Assembly: GCA_947165685.1 (NCBI GenBank) | Contig: CAMVBK010000007.1 | Coordinates: 1 to 64,000 of the forward strand | DNA from: F23-D06 sp947165685 | GTDB lineage: Bacteria > Bacteroidota > Bacteroidia > Bacteroidales > WCHB1-69 | DNA: 64,000 nucleotides | Direction of reading: 5' to 3' | Part shown: in pieces, positions 52,901 to 60,708 of the stretch | Numbering within the stretch: the stretch's first letter is position 1 | How the letters are laid out: every line of letters starts with the position of its first letter | Position numbers and translations under genes: made by a program | Notes under the pieces: generated by a model | What the model was told of the DNA's origin: nothing | Databases searched by the model: none | Seen by the model: only the letters and a program-made list of their open reading frames with translations

Positions 52901-53326
52901 GACGCCGTTCTCGGAAGTCAGCGACCACTCCTTGCTGTTGAGATTTCCGTTTCGATTGATGGAAAACGCCGTCTTAGCGGTATATGCAACGCTATCATTA
53001 CCAACAAATTGGAGACTACACCAGCCCTCTTTCGTGCCCCGTTTCAGATATTGCCGCAGGTCGTTGATGGCTATGCCCTTCGACTTGTCGCTGAATTGGA
53101 ACTCCGGGTCGGCATATTGGTTCTCCTTCTTTTCGGCGATGCTCTGCAGGCGAGGGGTCTTGCAAAAAAGCGTCATGCAGATGGCATCAAGGATGGTGCT
53201 CTTGCCCGCTCCTGAGGGACCCCAAATCATGAAAATATGCTGGCCTTCCGGCATCAGACGTTCAAAATCGATGGCCGCATCCGCGATGGAATTGATATTA
53301 TGGATTTCTAATTTCTTGAATTTCAT
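49940..53326 (-). CDS. sbcC: SbcC/Rad50-like nuclease ATPase
   Basis: 1128 residues. N-terminal ATPase half with KLEIHNINSIADAAIDFERL, GPSGAGKSTILDAICMTLF and TTMLAQGEFTKFMKSDQN (Q loop). Long coiled coils (~190-480 and ~600-900) surround a zinc hook with CPVCGQKVERLL near 545. The C-terminal ATPase half has MVSGGESFLISIALALGLSN and FLFIDEGISQLD. With SbcD it opens hairpins and blocked DNA ends. The partner sbcD, usually adjacent, is not in this window. The gene starts alone behind its own promoter. Confidence 0.93.
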   Translation of the reverse strand: MKFKKLEIHNINSIADAAIDFERLMPEGQHIFMIWGPSGAGKSTILDAICMTLFCKTPRLQSIAEKKENQYADPEFQFSDKSKGIAINDLRQYLKRGTKEGWCSLQFVGNDSVAYTAKTAFSINRNGNLNSKEWSLTSENGVWTKDRDIESQIVAVTGLNYDQFCRTTMLAQGEFTKFMKSDQNAKAEILEKLTDTSIFSEIGKRIYEKFKEQEKSYEQIERENENVARLSAEQIADYQLDISKTVAEANLIEEELKELNAKSSWIKQLFQYQEDVAKSEKNWKAAEETLRSDKNRQLQQNILQWEQTENERKSYLERQELLRSRQSLRNDEAVYQRQYLEVTAGVLDVREKLVKVAADMEKIDDALRKQSYKEETFLQAPVLVEKLRQLARSREEQGRKSVRIAQNNAKVVEIEKNIELSKSKIDKFTGEITQNQQVLDELNEQAKQYDFQKLVEEQTLQKDRARDLENVKNSVQQLKRQQDEINLMKQSVSELQQKQQFLSEQLSQKQALYAQAQEAQETAQKCYEASAQSVNQFAKQMRAMLQTGDTCPVCGQKVERLLTNEAVERSVALLKSQLDASKRAVNDAKKAVDETVTAQTAAEAMLAVQQTELQNKNLVKKNALAALTEICSRLQIEVSETILEQIDKQNVEVEKALQETARRIQLAQEISKKSKAASATLEELKKQVEKLMLSQHNDEVQHTNLKTENGALQQQMAEFAEISQSLESELSGFLNAVYPGWEKDIAKTVQTLTKEAESYAGLQKSRSDQQDLQMQMQREVDQIGLYERKVKGLFEWTAAEKGAKCDGLAGKWMDLAEKCAVLSQKSADLAVRMSQVDSVLSDFYTRQSEISEVLLSQLAATTAEEIARLRGQLQNVQEQERTAHGKLQQAQETMRKHLETRPAMEDGEQLDEIERQIKEKGAIKTEKMQRVGQIRLILQQDADNKQRYADTLAKLDALRQQVRQWERLNNVFGDSTGRTFRRIAQSFILQKLLDNTNYFLSMLSDRYELTGAGRELMILVKDKYLGDAPRPVEMVSGGESFLISIALALGLSNLAMQGITSDFLFIDEGISQLDGTLCDSVVNTLQQLHHIVHCNIGIISHLDVLADKIPTKIIVQPVSHGTSAITFS

Positions 53327-53408
53327 AACATTATCAACAGTTAATCGGTTCTCCGCAAAATAAAATGCGCATCTTCAATCGTGAAGACCCGCTTGGAATT
53401 TTCAACGG

Positions 53409-53438
53409 CAAAAATACAAAAAATGGGCGGCAATCCAA
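53409..53438 (-). promoter_or_regulatory. promoter of sbcC
   Basis: On the minus strand TTG (53436-53438), 19 bases, TATTTTTG (53409-53416). It is divergent from the promoter at 53447. Confidence 0.6.
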
Positions 53439-53446
53439 TAAAATCG

Positions 53447-53454
53447 TATTTTTG
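53447..53454 (+). promoter_or_regulatory. -7 element for the small lipoprotein gene
   Basis: TATTTTTG, 25 bases before the ATG at 53480. It is back to back with the sbcC promoter. Confidence 0.55.
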
Positions 53455-53479
53455 CCGTTTGATTCAAAAATTCGGAAAA

Positions 53480-53620
53480 ATGAAAAAGATTATTGTTTTA
53501 GGAATTCTGTTTTTAGGCTCCGTACTGGTTTTCTCTGCGTGCGACACCCAGCACCGTTGCGCCGCCTACGGCCATTATGCGTACAACATGCCGGCCGAGA
53601 ACCCCGACAACGCGAACTAA
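53480..53620 (+). CDS. small lipoprotein, 46 residues
   Basis: MKKIIVLGILFLGSVLVFSA then Cys-20 in a lipobox (VFSAC), followed by 26 residues (DTQHRCAAYGHYAYNMPAEN...). The ATG at 53480 was chosen over the in-frame one at 53381, which lies upstream of the promoter. Tiny lipoproteins of this kind are frequent in Bacteroidota; function unknown. It ends 13 bases before the next gene. Confidence 0.75.
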   Translation: MKKIIVLGILFLGSVLVFSACDTQHRCAAYGHYAYNMPAENPDNAN

Positions 53621-53633
53621 GCATCCGCTTCCC

Positions 53634-54404
53634 ATGCGGAAGACAGACATGAGAGAACGCCCCGAAAGGAAAGCGCTGCTGACCCTGCTGTTGGCAGCGG
53701 CTTCTTTGTTGTCGTTTGCCCAGAACGTCGGGGAGTACTACCACGACGTGACCGACAAGGAGTGGAACTTCCAGGTCTTCGCGCACACTGCGGGCCTCGG
53801 CGTCGGGTTCCAGCACGGCCGCACCCCCGACCTCTACAACAAGCACTTTTGGGAGATGCAGTTCATGACCAACCGGCACCCCAAGTCCATCCGCTCCATC
53901 AACGCCTTCTACGAGAACGTGCGCCCGGTCCGCTACGGGCAGCTCTACTACCTGTTCTTCGTGCAGGGCGGCTACGGCTACCAGCGCACCCTGCACTTGA
54001 AGCCCTATTGGGGCGGCGTGCAGATCCGCTACACCCTGTCGGCGGGCCCCGCCCTCGGCATCGGCATCCCCAACTACGTGGAGGTGCTCAACTACAACAC
54101 CGGATTCTCCGAAATCGTGCGCTACGACCCCGAGAAGCACAACCTCAACAACATCCTCGGCGGCGCCCGCATGTTCACCGGCATCATGAAAACCATCGCC
54201 CGGCCAGGTTTCTACGCCAAGACCGGTCTCACCTTCGACTTCGCCAAGAGCGACTACAAGCTCCGCGCCCTTGAGGTCGGCGTGCAGGTCCAGATGGTCT
54301 TCCCCTTCATCCAACAGATGGCCTTCAACCCCGCCAGGAAATTCTACCTCACCGGCTACCTCTCCTTCAACTTCGGCAAAAAAATCGGAAGGCAACGCAG
54401 ATAG
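53634..54404 (+). CDS. outer-membrane beta-barrel-like protein
   Basis: 256 residues from the ATG at 53634; 53649 is also possible. Signal peptide ending LLSFAQ. The rest is strand-like: WNFQVFAHTAGLGVGFQHG, QLYYLFFVQGGYGYQRTLHL, VQIRYTLSAGPALGIGIP, GFYAKTGLTFDFAKSDYKL and YLTGYLSFNFGKK. I do not recognise a named family, but the pattern fits a small porin-like barrel. Thirteen bases after the small lipoprotein, probably cotranscribed. A 19-bp array starts within its stop codon. Confidence 0.7.
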   Translation: MRKTDMRERPERKALLTLLLAAASLLSFAQNVGEYYHDVTDKEWNFQVFAHTAGLGVGFQHGRTPDLYNKHFWEMQFMTNRHPKSIRSINAFYENVRPVRYGQLYYLFFVQGGYGYQRTLHLKPYWGGVQIRYTLSAGPALGIGIPNYVEVLNYNTGFSEIVRYDPEKHNLNNILGGARMFTGIMKTIARPGFYAKTGLTFDFAKSDYKLRALEVGVQVQMVFPFIQQMAFNPARKFYLTGYLSFNFGKKIGRQRR

Positions 54405-54575
54405 TGACTATAACTTAGACTAGTGACTATAACTTAGACTAGTGACTATAACTTAAACTTACTAAACTTACTAAACTTACTAAACTCACTAAACTTATCT
54501 AATCTCACTAAACTTATCTAATCTCACTAAACTTATCTAATCTCACTAAACTTATCTAATCTCACTAAACTTACT
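54402..54575 (+). repeat. compound tandem array starting at the stop codon
   Basis: TAGTGACTATAACTTAGAC three times (19 bp, the first TAG being the stop codon), then TACTAAACT units (9 bp), then CTCACTAAACTTATCTAAT about four times (19 bp). It ends ten bases before the S41 protease ATG. Confidence 0.9.
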
Positions 54576-54584
54576 AAAATAAAT

Positions 54585-56228
54585 ATGAGAAAAAACATAA
54601 TAACCGCCATTTTCATTGCAATTACCGGGATTTTCACCCGCGTGTCCGCGCAAAACGACTTCGAAATCGTCAAAAACGTGGACATTTTCATCAGCGTGCT
54701 CAACGAGCTGAACAACAAATACGCCGACGAGATTTCCCCCGGCGAACTCACCCAGACGGCCATCCGGGCCATGCTCAAGAGCCTCGACCCCTACACCGTC
54801 TATTACAACGAAGGGGAGATTGAGACCTACCGCATGATGAACGCCGGCGAGTCGGGCGACGTGGACGTCACCCTGAAGATGATTGACAAGAAGCCCGTCA
54901 TCGCTGACATGCTCGGCGAAGGCCCCTCGGCGAAGGCCGGCCTGCGCGTGGGCGACCGTATCCTCAAAATCAATGGACAGTCGTCGGAGAACCGCGACAT
55001 CGAGGCCCTCATCCTTGCCATGCGCGGACAGCCTGGCAGCACCTATTCGGTGGACGTATTCCGCCCATCCGACAGCAAGAGCCTGAGTTTCAAGGTCAAA
55101 CGCGAAAAGGTGAAACAGCCCAACATCCCCTACTCCGGCATCCTCGGCGACAAAGTGGGCTACATCAAGCTCAACCAGTTCCTCGAAAACGCCGGCAAGG
55201 AGGTCTATGACGCCTTCACCAAACTCAAGGACGAGGGCATGGAATACCTCATCATCGACCTGCGCGACAACGGCGGCGGCCTGCTCGGAGAGGCCGTCAA
55301 CATCATCGACATCTTCGTGGGCAAGGACATCGCCGTGGTGGAAACGAAGGGCAAAATCGCCGAGATGAACAACATCTACAAGACCCGCAACGAAGCCGCC
55401 GACGCCAACATCCCCATCGTGGTGCTGGTGAACGAACACAGCGCCTCCGCCTCCGAAATCGTCTCCGGCACCCTGCAAGACCTCGACCGCGCCGTCATCG
55501 TCGGACAGAAGTCCTTCGGCAAGGGGCTGGTCCAAAAGGTCTATTCCATGGACTACAACACCAGCATGAAGGTCACCGTGTCGAAATACTACATTCCCAG
55601 CGGCCGCTGCGTGCAAAACATCGAATACTTCGACCGCGACACCACCAAGGGCGGCTACAAGATCCCCGACTCCTTGGCCGTGGCATACAAGACCAAGAAC
55701 GGCCGCACCGTCTATGACAAGGGTGGTGTGGAGCCCGACGTGGCCGTACCCGAGGAACGGGTCCCCGACATCCTCTCCGCCCTCATCGAGGAGCAGGCCG
55801 TCTTCGACTTCGCCAACGACTACCGCGCCAAGCACGAGAGCATCGCCGAAGCCGAGAAATTCGTGGTCGATGACGCCATCTACAACGAGTTCCTGCAGTT
55901 CCTTAAAGCCAAGAAATACACCTGCACCACTTCCATAGAGGAGAAATTGGAGGAGCTGAAGACAGCCGCCGAAGACGACCACGCCTTCGCCAGCATCCAG
56001 GCCGCCTACAATCAGCTGAAAAGCCAGGTGGAGAGCCTCAAGACGCAGGACCTGACCACCCACAAGGCCGAAATCGAGCGCGCCCTGACCCAGGAAATCG
56101 TGTCGCGCTACTACTACAGCACCGGCAAGCTCATCAACAGCCTGCACCACGACAATTACATCGAAACGGCCAAGAGCGTGCTGCTTGACTCCGCCCGCTA
56201 CCAATCCATCCTCTCGCCGAAAAAGTAG
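54585..56228 (+). CDS. S41 family C-terminal processing peptidase
   Basis: 547 residues. Signal peptide ~1-23 (VSAQ). An N-terminal helical region (MLKSLDPYTVYYNEGE), a PDZ domain (~80-165: GPSAKAGLRVGDRILKINGQ), then the S41 catalytic core: YLIIDLRDNGGGLLGEAV, VVLVNEHSASASEIVSGTLQ (catalytic Ser), VIVGQKSFGKGLVQKV (Lys). A helical C-terminal extension (~400-547) follows. Periplasmic tail-specific protease acting on C-termini of proteins. Followed after three bases by the ligase gene. Confidence 0.95.
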   Translation: MRKNIITAIFIAITGIFTRVSAQNDFEIVKNVDIFISVLNELNNKYADEISPGELTQTAIRAMLKSLDPYTVYYNEGEIETYRMMNAGESGDVDVTLKMIDKKPVIADMLGEGPSAKAGLRVGDRILKINGQSSENRDIEALILAMRGQPGSTYSVDVFRPSDSKSLSFKVKREKVKQPNIPYSGILGDKVGYIKLNQFLENAGKEVYDAFTKLKDEGMEYLIIDLRDNGGGLLGEAVNIIDIFVGKDIAVVETKGKIAEMNNIYKTRNEAADANIPIVVLVNEHSASASEIVSGTLQDLDRAVIVGQKSFGKGLVQKVYSMDYNTSMKVTVSKYYIPSGRCVQNIEYFDRDTTKGGYKIPDSLAVAYKTKNGRTVYDKGGVEPDVAVPEERVPDILSALIEEQAVFDFANDYRAKHESIAEAEKFVVDDAIYNEFLQFLKAKKYTCTTSIEEKLEELKTAAEDDHAFASIQAAYNQLKSQVESLKTQDLTTHKAEIERALTQEIVSRYYYSTGKLINSLHHDNYIETAKSVLLDSARYQSILSPKK

Positions 56229-56231
56229 GAG

Positions 56232-57773
56232 ATGCGCCGCGCGGATTTCCACCACCTGTTCTACCTGCTCGGCACCGTCACGCTGGCCGCAGCCATGCCT
56301 TTGTCGCACTTTGTCATGGGGCTGGCTACCTTTCTCCTGCTGCTCAACTGGATCGCCGAATGGAACTGGCCAGAAAAATGGAAGCGCACCTGCGAAAACC
56401 GACAGGGACTCTGGTTATCAGCTTTTTACATCATTTACGCCATCGGGCTCATCCACGTCACCGACTGGGCTGCAGCAGGCAAGGAGATGCTCGCCATGCT
56501 TCCCTTTCTCCTCTCCCCGATCATCGTCATATCCTCCAAGCCATTCAGCCAAAAAGAGTTGCAAGTTATCTTCAGCGCATTCATCCTCGCCACCCTTTTC
56601 GGCTGCTGCTGGAACTTCGGCTACGCACAAACCCATCCGATAGACGACCTCCGCCAGATGTCGCGCTTCATCGACCATATCCGCTTCAGCCTCTGCGTGG
56701 TCATGTCCGTGGTCTTCTGCCTGCACTATGCCTTCCACCATCAGGAAAGAACTGGATGGCTGAAGTACATCTATCTGATTATCACCATATTATTAATCCC
56801 CTATTTGCTTTATGCACAAACACTTTCTGGCATTATCATCTTGATGGTACTTGCGCTCTGCTACCTTGTCCATCTCATCCTCATCCAGAAAAGTGGCAGG
56901 TTCAAATGGGCTTTGGGCGGTGTCACGCTGATATTGCTGACTTCAAGCATAGTATATGTATTCTATGTCACATACGATTATGGCCACGTGAAAGACACCG
57001 CGCCCGACACGACCGCGCTGACCGCCTCGGGGAATCCTTACACGTTTGACGAGAATTCCATCGTGGAGAACGGCTACCATATCGGCTACTACGTCTGTGA
57101 AGAGGAGCTTCCGGGCGCCTGGGCTCGACGCTCCGGCACAGCCTACGACGAACTGACGGCCGCCACCCTGGTGCGTTACCTCAACTCGCTCGGAATGCGC
57201 AAGGACTCGGCCGCCGTGATGGCCCTCAGCGACGAGGACATCCGCAACATCGAGCGGCGGCAGGCCAACGTCTATTACACGCACAACACCAGTCTGCGCC
57301 GCACGCTGTACGAAACTTACTTCGGATTTTCGCTCTACCGGCACTACGGCATCATCAACGAGTCGTCGCTGTTGGAGCGCGTGGAACTATGGAGGGCAAC
57401 ATGGAGCCTCATCCGCGAAAATTGGCTGTTCGGCGTCGGTGTCGGGCAGGAGCGGGCGGCCCTGGACCGGCAGTTAGCGCTCCAGCACTCCCCCATCGCC
57501 GACAAAAAACACGGTCGCGGCAGCCACAACCAGTTCCTTACCTACTGGCTCGCCGCCGGCATCATCCCCGTGGTCTATTTCGTCTTCTTGTTAGCCTATC
57601 CCTTCTTCGGAATGCGCAACCGGGTGACTTTCGTCTATTTCGCCCTCATCGCATTGCTATTCCTCTCCATGCTGGTGGAGGACACGCTCAACGCGCAGAC
57701 CGGCCGCATGCTGTTCACCATCTTCGTGCCGCTGTTGCTGTTCCGCAGCCCGGAAGAGACACCTGGCGCGTAG
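56232..57773 (+). CDS. O-antigen ligase/polymerase-like membrane protein
   Basis: 513 residues with about ten membrane helices and a large loop (~265-385). NWLFGVGVGQERAALDRQ after the loop and GRGSHNQFLTYWLAAGIIPV are typical of the WaaL/Wzy family, which joins or polymerises glycans at the periplasmic face. It starts three bases after the S41 gene. Ligase or polymerase cannot be decided. In T9SS bacteria one such enzyme is needed for the LPS that anchors cargo, which makes a T9SS link possible but unproven. Confidence 0.8.
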   Translation: MRRADFHHLFYLLGTVTLAAAMPLSHFVMGLATFLLLLNWIAEWNWPEKWKRTCENRQGLWLSAFYIIYAIGLIHVTDWAAAGKEMLAMLPFLLSPIIVISSKPFSQKELQVIFSAFILATLFGCCWNFGYAQTHPIDDLRQMSRFIDHIRFSLCVVMSVVFCLHYAFHHQERTGWLKYIYLIITILLIPYLLYAQTLSGIIILMVLALCYLVHLILIQKSGRFKWALGGVTLILLTSSIVYVFYVTYDYGHVKDTAPDTTALTASGNPYTFDENSIVENGYHIGYYVCEEELPGAWARRSGTAYDELTAATLVRYLNSLGMRKDSAAVMALSDEDIRNIERRQANVYYTHNTSLRRTLYETYFGFSLYRHYGIINESSLLERVELWRATWSLIRENWLFGVGVGQERAALDRQLALQHSPIADKKHGRGSHNQFLTYWLAAGIIPVVYFVFLLAYPFFGMRNRVTFVYFALIALLFLSMLVEDTLNAQTGRMLFTIFVPLLLFRSPEETPGA

Positions 57774-57787
57774 GAAAAAAGGCAGGA

Positions 57788-58468
57788 CTACAACTGCCAA
57801 TTGATGGGCGTTTTCCCCATCGAAACCAAGATTTCGTTCGTTTTTGAAAAATGGCGGCAGCCGAAGAAGCCGCGCGAGGCAGACAGCGGCGACGGATGCG
57901 GCGCCGTGAGGACGTAATGTTTGGAAGTGTCGATAAGCCGCTGTTTCTCAATAGCATAGTTTCCCCATAGCAGAAAAACAAGCCCTTCGCGCCGTTCGGA
58001 GAGCCGCTGGATGGCGCAGTCGGTGAAAGTTTCCCAGCCGTGCCGCTGGTGCGACCCCGCCTGATGCGCCCGCACCGTGAGCGTCGCGTTGAGCAGCAGC
58101 ACCCCCTGGTTAGCCCAGGCCTGCAGATTGCCGCTTCTCGGCGGCACAAAGCCCACGTCCGTCGCCAACTCCCTGAAGATGTTCTGCAACGATTTCGGAA
58201 TGGGCACCCCATCCTGCACCGAGAAGCAGAGTCCGTGGGCCTGGCCCTCGCCATGGTACGGGTCCTGGCCGATGATGACCACCTTCACCTTGTCGAAAGG
58301 CGTCGAGTCGAAAGCGTTGAAAATCTTCGGTCCGGGCGGGAACACCACATAGTGCCGCTTCTCTTCTTGCAAAAAGGCCTTCAGTTCGGCAAAATAAGGC
58401 GCTTGGAACTGGTCCCACAGGACTGTTTTCCAGGATGGTTCGATGTTGGGGTTTATCGTTGACTGCAT
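57788..58468 (-). CDS. ung: uracil-DNA glycosylase
   Basis: 226 residues from the ATG at 58468. The longer frame to 58540 would add 24 residues encoded purely by the 7-bp array. VIIGQDPYHGEGQAHGLCFS (water-activating Asp), GVLLLNATLTVR and TAPHPSPLSASRGF (His loop) are family 1 UNG motifs. Removes uracil from DNA. Convergent with the ligase gene, with a 14-base gap. Confidence 0.97.
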   Translation of the reverse strand: MQSTINPNIEPSWKTVLWDQFQAPYFAELKAFLQEEKRHYVVFPPGPKIFNAFDSTPFDKVKVVIIGQDPYHGEGQAHGLCFSVQDGVPIPKSLQNIFRELATDVGFVPPRSGNLQAWANQGVLLLNATLTVRAHQAGSHQRHGWETFTDCAIQRLSERREGLVFLLWGNYAIEKQRLIDTSKHYVLTAPHPSPLSASRGFFGCRHFSKTNEILVSMGKTPINWQL

Positions 58469-58471
58469 GAT

Positions 58472-58532
58472 TGTTGGTTTTTGGCTTTTGGCTTTTAGCT
58501 TTTGGCTTTTGGCTTTTGGCTTTTGGCTTTTT
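58472..58532. repeat. 7-bp array (TTGGCTT) next to the ung start
   Basis: Seven units TTGGCTT/TTAGCTT from 58481 to 58529 with degenerate flanks. Read through, it would give SQKPKAK-type heptapeptides in the ung extension. The core TTGGC is inverted relative to the array at 58984. Confidence 0.9.
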
Positions 58533-58549
58533 ATTGACAATACGAATGT

Positions 58550-58584
58550 TTTGGTATAGCTATATTAGAAATTTTGTATTTTTG
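58550..58584 (+). promoter_or_regulatory. promoter of the four-helix-bundle gene
   Basis: TTTG (58550-58553), 23 bases, TATTTTTG (58577-58584), then the ATG at 58635. Confidence 0.55.
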
Positions 58585-58634
58585 CAAAAATATTAATTTT
58601 TACATTGTGCGAATTTAACTATTAATTCTTAAAA

Positions 58635-59051
58635 ATGAGAAACTTCAGAAATTACAGGATTTGGAATGAATCGGTATCATTGATCACTGAAATTTACAAA
58701 ATCTCTCTCGATTTTCCTTCGTACGAACGGTATAGTTTAAGTAATCAATTGAGAAGAGCTTCGGTATCTATTGCGTCAAACATTGCAGAAGGATCATCAC
58801 GGGAGTCTGAAAAGGATTTCATTCGTTTCTTAAGCATCAGTCTCGGATCAGCCTTTGAAGTCGAAACACAATTACAGATAGCTTTTAATTTGGAATACAT
58901 AAGTCAACAAACCCTCGAAACATTATTAAAAAAATTACATCTCATCGAAAGACAAATCAACGAATTCATCAGCGTAATCAAACGCCAACAGCTAACAGCC
59001 AACAGCCAACAGCCAACAGCCAACAGCCAACAGCCAACCGTCAGTGCCTAA
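58635..59051 (+). CDS. four-helix-bundle protein (23S rRNA intervening-sequence/S23 type)
   Basis: 138 residues. FRNYRIWNESVSLITEIYKI, LSNQLRRASVSIASNIAEGS, FIRFLSISLGSAFEVETQL and LKKLHLIERQINEFISVIKR are the typical four helices of this family, related to Avd of diversity-generating retroelements and often found inside rRNA intervening sequences. Here the gene is chromosomal and intergenic. The last ~20 residues (TANSQQP repeated) come from a 7-bp DNA array, and the stop lies inside the 3' end of purH. No DGR reverse transcriptase is near. Function unknown; possibly part of a small mobile unit with the flanking arrays. Confidence 0.9.
   Translation: MRNFRNYRIWNESVSLITEIYKISLDFPSYERYSLSNQLRRASVSIASNIAEGSSRESEKDFIRFLSISLGSAFEVETQLQIAFNLEYISQQTLETLLKKLHLIERQINEFISVIKRQQLTANSQQPTANSQQPTVSA
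58984..59039. repeat. 7-bp array (GCCAACA) between the four-helix gene and the purH stop
   Basis: Eight units GCCAACA/GCTAACA. Three units make 21 bp, so the array is read as TANSQQP heptapeptides by the plus-strand gene. It ends one base before the purH stop codon. Confidence 0.9.
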
Positions 59052-60576
59052 AATGCCGCACCCCGGTGAACACCATCGCGATGCCGGCTTCGTTGCAGGC
59101 TTTGACGGAATCCTCGTCGCGGACGCTGCCTCCGGGTTGGATAATGGCGGTGACACCATACTCCTTGGCCATTTTCACCACATCGTCGAAGGGGAAGAAG
59201 GCATCGCTGGCGAGACAGAGGTTGCCCGTCAGTCCCTTCTCCTTAGCCTCTTCGAGAGCGATATGGGCGGCGCCCACACGGTTCATTTGTCCGGCGCCGA
59301 CACCGGCAATGCGGCCGTCGCAGGCCACCGTGATGGCGTTGGAGCGCACATGCTTGCAGATGGTCATCGCGAGTTTCAGGTTCTCCATCTCCTCCGCCGT
59401 CGGGGCCTTCTCGGTCACCACATTCAACGCATAGTCCTCGAAGCGCTTGCGGTCGATGGACTGGCACAGCATACCGCCCGCCACACTCACGAACATGCGT
59501 TCGTCGGCATTGGTTTTGTCGGTGCTGAAGGTCATCAAGCGGATGTTCTTCTTGGTGGCGAGATGGTCGAAAGCCTCCTGTGTGAACGAAGGGGCGAGGA
59601 TGATTTCCAGGAAAACGGGCTTCATCGCCTCGGCGGTGGGCAGGTCGATTTCGCGATTGGAGGCCACGATGCCACCGAAGATGGAGACGCTGTCGGCCTC
59701 GTATGCACGGGTCCAAGCCTCCAAAGCGGTTTCGCCGATGCCCACGCCGCACGGATTCTTGTGCTTCACCGCCACCATCGTCGGACGGTCAAACTCGCGC
59801 AAAATCTGCAATGCCGCATCTGCATCTTGTATATTATTGTAAGACAGCTCTTTACCATGAAGCTGCTCCGCCCATGCCATCGAATAGCCCTGCTTTTTGC
59901 CTGCATAGAAGGCGGCCTCTTGGTGCGGATTCTCCCCATAGCGCAACGACTGCTTCTTGGAGAACGTAAGAGTCAGGTTTTCAGGCTCTTTTTCTCCCAC
60001 TTTGTCGGTAAGGTAAGTCGCGATGTAGGTATCGTAGGCGGCAGTGTGGCGGAACACCTTGGCGGCCAGGCGGCGGCGAGTCTCCAATGTAGTGTCGCCG
60101 TGGGTGCGCAACTCCTCCAACACCGTCCCGTAGTCGGCGTTATCGACCACCACGGTCACAAAAGCGTGGTTCTTTGCCGCACTGCGAAGCATGGAAGGCC
60201 CGCCGATGTCGATGTTCTCGATGGCATCCTCGAATGTGGTTCCCTCCTTCTCGATAGTCTGTTTAAAGGGGTAGAGGTTTACCACCACCATGTCAATCGG
60301 GACAATACCGTTCACCTCCATCTCCTTGACATGTTCAGGGTTGGTGCGCACCGACAGCAGCCCGCCGTGCACCTTGGGATGCAGGGTTTTCACGCGGCCG
60401 TCCATGATTTCGGGGAAGCCGGTCACATCGCTGATCCCGATGGTAGGAACACCGGCTGCATCCAAGGCCTTGCGGGTGCCGCCCGTGGAGATGATCTCGT
60501 AACCTAACTTCACAAGTTCCTGAGCAAAAGGCACTACGCCTTCCTTATTGCTTACACTGATAATCGCTCTTTTCAT
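59041..60576 (-). CDS. purH: bifunctional AICAR formyltransferase/IMP cyclohydrolase
   Basis: 511 residues. N-terminal MGS-like cyclohydrolase domain (ALISVSNKEG-type start, YEIISTGGTRKALDAAGVP, GRVKTLHPKVHGGLL), C-terminal formyltransferase (SLRYGENPHQEAAFYAGKK, VAVKHKNPCGVGIGE, VGAGQMNRVGAAHIALEEA, SDAFFPFDDVVKMA, PGGSVRDEDSV). Last two steps of IMP synthesis. Its last 11 bases overlap the convergent four-helix gene. Confidence 0.98.
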   Translation of the reverse strand: MKRAIISVSNKEGVVPFAQELVKLGYEIISTGGTRKALDAAGVPTIGISDVTGFPEIMDGRVKTLHPKVHGGLLSVRTNPEHVKEMEVNGIVPIDMVVVNLYPFKQTIEKEGTTFEDAIENIDIGGPSMLRSAAKNHAFVTVVVDNADYGTVLEELRTHGDTTLETRRRLAAKVFRHTAAYDTYIATYLTDKVGEKEPENLTLTFSKKQSLRYGENPHQEAAFYAGKKQGYSMAWAEQLHGKELSYNNIQDADAALQILREFDRPTMVAVKHKNPCGVGIGETALEAWTRAYEADSVSIFGGIVASNREIDLPTAEAMKPVFLEIILAPSFTQEAFDHLATKKNIRLMTFSTDKTNADERMFVSVAGGMLCQSIDRKRFEDYALNVVTEKAPTAEEMENLKLAMTICKHVRSNAITVACDGRIAGVGAGQMNRVGAAHIALEEAKEKGLTGNLCLASDAFFPFDDVVKMAKEYGVTAIIQPGGSVRDEDSVKACNEAGIAMVFTGVRHFRH

Positions 60577-60601
60577 AATTTGGAATTACATTTTTAAGGC
60601 G

Positions 60602-60609
60602 CAAAGATA
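60602..60609 (-). promoter_or_regulatory. -7 element of purH
   Basis: TATCTTTG on the minus strand, 25 bases before the ATG at 60576. No PUR-type operator was recognised. Confidence 0.5.
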
Positions 60610-60708
60610 GCAAATATCTGCCATCGCGCCATGACGGAAATCAAAAAAAAAAGAAAAAGCCAATGTCTTGAAGTATATGCGGAAAACAGGTTTCCTTAGC
60701 AGAAGCTG

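Noticed and set aside
58469..58540. 24-residue N-terminal extension of ung
   Set aside because: Encoded by the 7-bp array; the family starts at the ATG at 58468.
58635..59051. Possible diversity-generating retroelement, because of the Avd-like four-helix protein
   Set aside because: No reverse transcriptase, template repeat or variable repeat is seen nearby.
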